DNA of 6,496 nt from Chloroflexota bacterium (GTDB lineage: Bacteria > Chloroflexota > Dehalococcoidia > Lucifugimonadales > UBA1127), in NCBI GenBank assembly GCA_028873745.1, contig JAPPNT010000209.1:1-6496 (forward strand), given 5' to 3'. Each line of letters begins with the position of its first letter. Position 1 is the first letter of the stretch. The notes under the pieces are model-generated. The model did not search any database. It had not been told where the DNA came from and saw only the letters and a program-made list of their open reading frames with translations. Both the position numbers and the translations under genes were made by a program. This document shows positions 5,520 through 6,496 of the stretch, piece after piece.

Positions 5520-6410
5520 CTAGTCACGCACGCCCGTGAGCTTGGCGAGCTTGAGGGTGCTGAAGCAGGCGATTGAGACGTACCACTTCACCCGGACTCG
5601 CGTGGCGTCCTTGCTTTCGAGGCTGCCTACGCGCTCGGCGACGAGGCCGCCGGGGGCGGTGAGGCCGGCGACGGCGCCCTCGCCGAACTGGAGGGCGTAG
5701 ATGGTGGATGCGTCCGTCGACGAGCCGGCGCGCTGGTCGTCGGCGATGTGGTCGGAGACGCCGACGGGGACGCCGTCGTAGTAGTCGAGCATCATGCCGA
5801 ACTCGTTGCGGTCGGAGACGAGGAGGCCGCTGCCGGCGCCGCGGGAGAGGGCGGTGAGCTTGCGGCGGGATCGGCGGGACATGAGGAGCATGTGAGGCTT
5901 GCCGGCGACGACCTTGTCGATGAGCTCGTCCACCTTGTCGAGGGTGAGGGTGGCGCCGTCCGTGCCCATGGAGACGGTCTGGGCGGCGGTGGTGAGCTTG
6001 TCGATGCCGTCGAAGGACTTGGCGTCGGAGGAGGTGTCGCCGTTGACGAAGGTGTCCTCAAACGTGGCGCGGACGGCCTTGGCCTTGAGCTCGACGACAG
6101 CGGCCTCGAGGTCCTGGACGTTGGAGCGGGTGGCGCGGAGGTAGTTGTCGACATCGGCGTCGCCGCCGAGGATGGCGAGGGTGGCGGTGGCCTGAGTGAA
6201 GGTGGGGGTGGACTCGGCCCAGGCGTCGCCGACGGTGTAGAAGGCGGCCGAGGGGGCGGCGTTCTCACGGTTGTACGTGAGGCCGTTGCCGACAACCTCG
6301 ATGAAGGGCAGGGCCTGGAGGACGGGGCTTTCCTTGACGATGGTCTCTATGACGCCGGCCAGGAGCATGTCGTTTGAGAGCTTCGCGCCCTCGGTCAGGG
6401 TGAGTGCCAT
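5520..6410 (-). CDS. Phage-type major capsid protein (HK97-like fold expected)
   Basis: 296 residues from ATG 6410, with AGGAG five bases upstream. The N-terminal helix MALTLTEGAKLSNDMLLAGV (1-20) is followed by IETIVKESPVLQALPFIEVV and GNGLTYNREN (41-50). AFYTVGDAWAESTPTFTQAT (56-75), ATRSNVQDLEAAVVELKAKA (93-112) and FEDTFVNGDTSSDAKSFDGI (117-136) have the look of phage coat proteins, where an E-x-x-F-x-x-G-D and F-D-G-I/L element leads into the P domain. MSRRSRRKLTAL (177-188) fits the spine helix, and YDGVPVGVSDHI (211-222) the conserved G-x-P-V turn. The length suits a small HK97-type coat protein with no separate scaffold domain. Such proteins assemble the icosahedral shell in the cytoplasm. 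The coat identity is read from pattern, not from a search. The connector-like gene should follow in the same operon, but a plus-strand gene and repeats intervene. The gene is intact and C-ending in codon use, with no sign of decay. Confidence 0.85.
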   Translation of the reverse strand: MALTLTEGAKLSNDMLLAGVIETIVKESPVLQALPFIEVVGNGLTYNRENAAPSAAFYTVGDAWAESTPTFTQATATLAILGGDADVDNYLRATRSNVQDLEAAVVELKAKAVRATFEDTFVNGDTSSDAKSFDGIDKLTTAAQTVSMGTDGATLTLDKVDELIDKVVAGKPHMLLMSRRSRRKLTALSRGAGSGLLVSDRNEFGMMLDYYDGVPVGVSDHIADDQRAGSSTDASTIYALQFGEGAVAGLTAPGGLVAERVGSLESKDATRVRVKWYVSIACFSTLKLAKLTGVRD

Positions 6411-6415
6411 GGGGA

Positions 6416-6420
6416 CTCCT
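6416..6420 (-). promoter_or_regulatory. Ribosome binding site of the capsid gene
   Basis: AGGAG, within GGAGAGGAG on the minus strand, lies five bases before ATG 6410. It is a strong site, fitting an abundant structural protein. Confidence 0.75.
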
Positions 6421-6425
6421 CTCCG

Positions 6426-6445
6426 CGGGCCGATCGTGCGGCCCG
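6426..6445 (-). promoter_or_regulatory. Hairpin in the leader just upstream of the capsid ribosome site
   Basis: CGGGCCG (6426-6432) and CGGCCCG (6439-6445) form a perfect 7-bp, all-GC stem around a six-base loop. On the minus strand it ends five bases before the AGGAG of the capsid gene. With no T run it is unlikely to be a terminator. A leader structure or a dyad operator is possible. The remaining 51 bases to the window edge are less GC-rich and hold no gene that I can support. Confidence 0.45.
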
Positions 6446-6496
6446 ACTTGTGTGATGCGGATTGGGTAGAACGGGGTATTTGGTATGGGGGAGGAG

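Noticed and set aside
5748..6377. Plus-strand open frame opposite the capsid gene
   Set aside because: Low-complexity Gly/Val/Glu/Asp product. The minus-strand frame encodes the capsid protein.
5520..6410. Encapsulin nanocompartment shell as an alternative reading of the capsid gene
   Set aside because: No cargo-enzyme gene (such as a peroxidase or ferritin-like protein) is beside it, and connector- and hub-like genes lie downstream, which favours a phage-type coat.

Overview
This is a very GC-rich bacterial segment. Nearly all coding is on the minus strand, and most codons there end in C. No RNA gene, CRISPR array or insertion sequence is visible. The base composition, the lipoprotein-type solute-binding protein and the dispersed CCCTTCGAC..AGCTCAGG palindromes would fit a Chloroflexota-type genome (Dehalococcoidia or SAR202-like). 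That placement is inference and not firm, because similar repeats occur in other GC-rich bacteria.

Layout, in minus-strand transcription order from the right edge. (a) 6410-5520: a phage-type major capsid protein. (b) 5519-4740: an interruption. It holds a plus-strand gene for a four-helix membrane protein (4842-5261), flanked on the left by a REP-like palindromic repeat and on the right by two matching palindromes, a long hairpin and a terminator-like stem with a T run. (c) 4712-4078: a head-tail connector-like gene with an apparent one-base deletion near 4586-4592. (d) 4075-2075: a 666-residue protein with a sialidase-like beta-propeller N-terminal half and a phage tail-hub-like C-terminal half. 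(e) 2074-1957: a spacer with a second REP-like hairpin. (f) 1956-1744: a 70-residue protein resembling a tail-spike/baseplate OB domain. (g) 1673-1149: a RimJ/RimL-type GNAT acetyltransferase with its own promoter-like sequence and atypical codon use. (h) 1105 to the left edge: the first 368 codons of an extracellular peptide/oligopeptide-binding lipoprotein of an ABC transporter, probably read from a leaderless transcript.

Items (a), (c), (d) and (f) form a virion-structure cassette: shell, connector, and receptor-facing hub with a spike-like partner. No tail tube or tape-measure gene lies between connector and hub. The cassette may belong to a short-tailed phage, a decayed prophage, or a domesticated particle or gene-transfer-agent-like locus. 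The frameshift and the oppositely oriented insert favour decay or domestication. Items (g) and (h) look like host genes beyond the end of the cassette.
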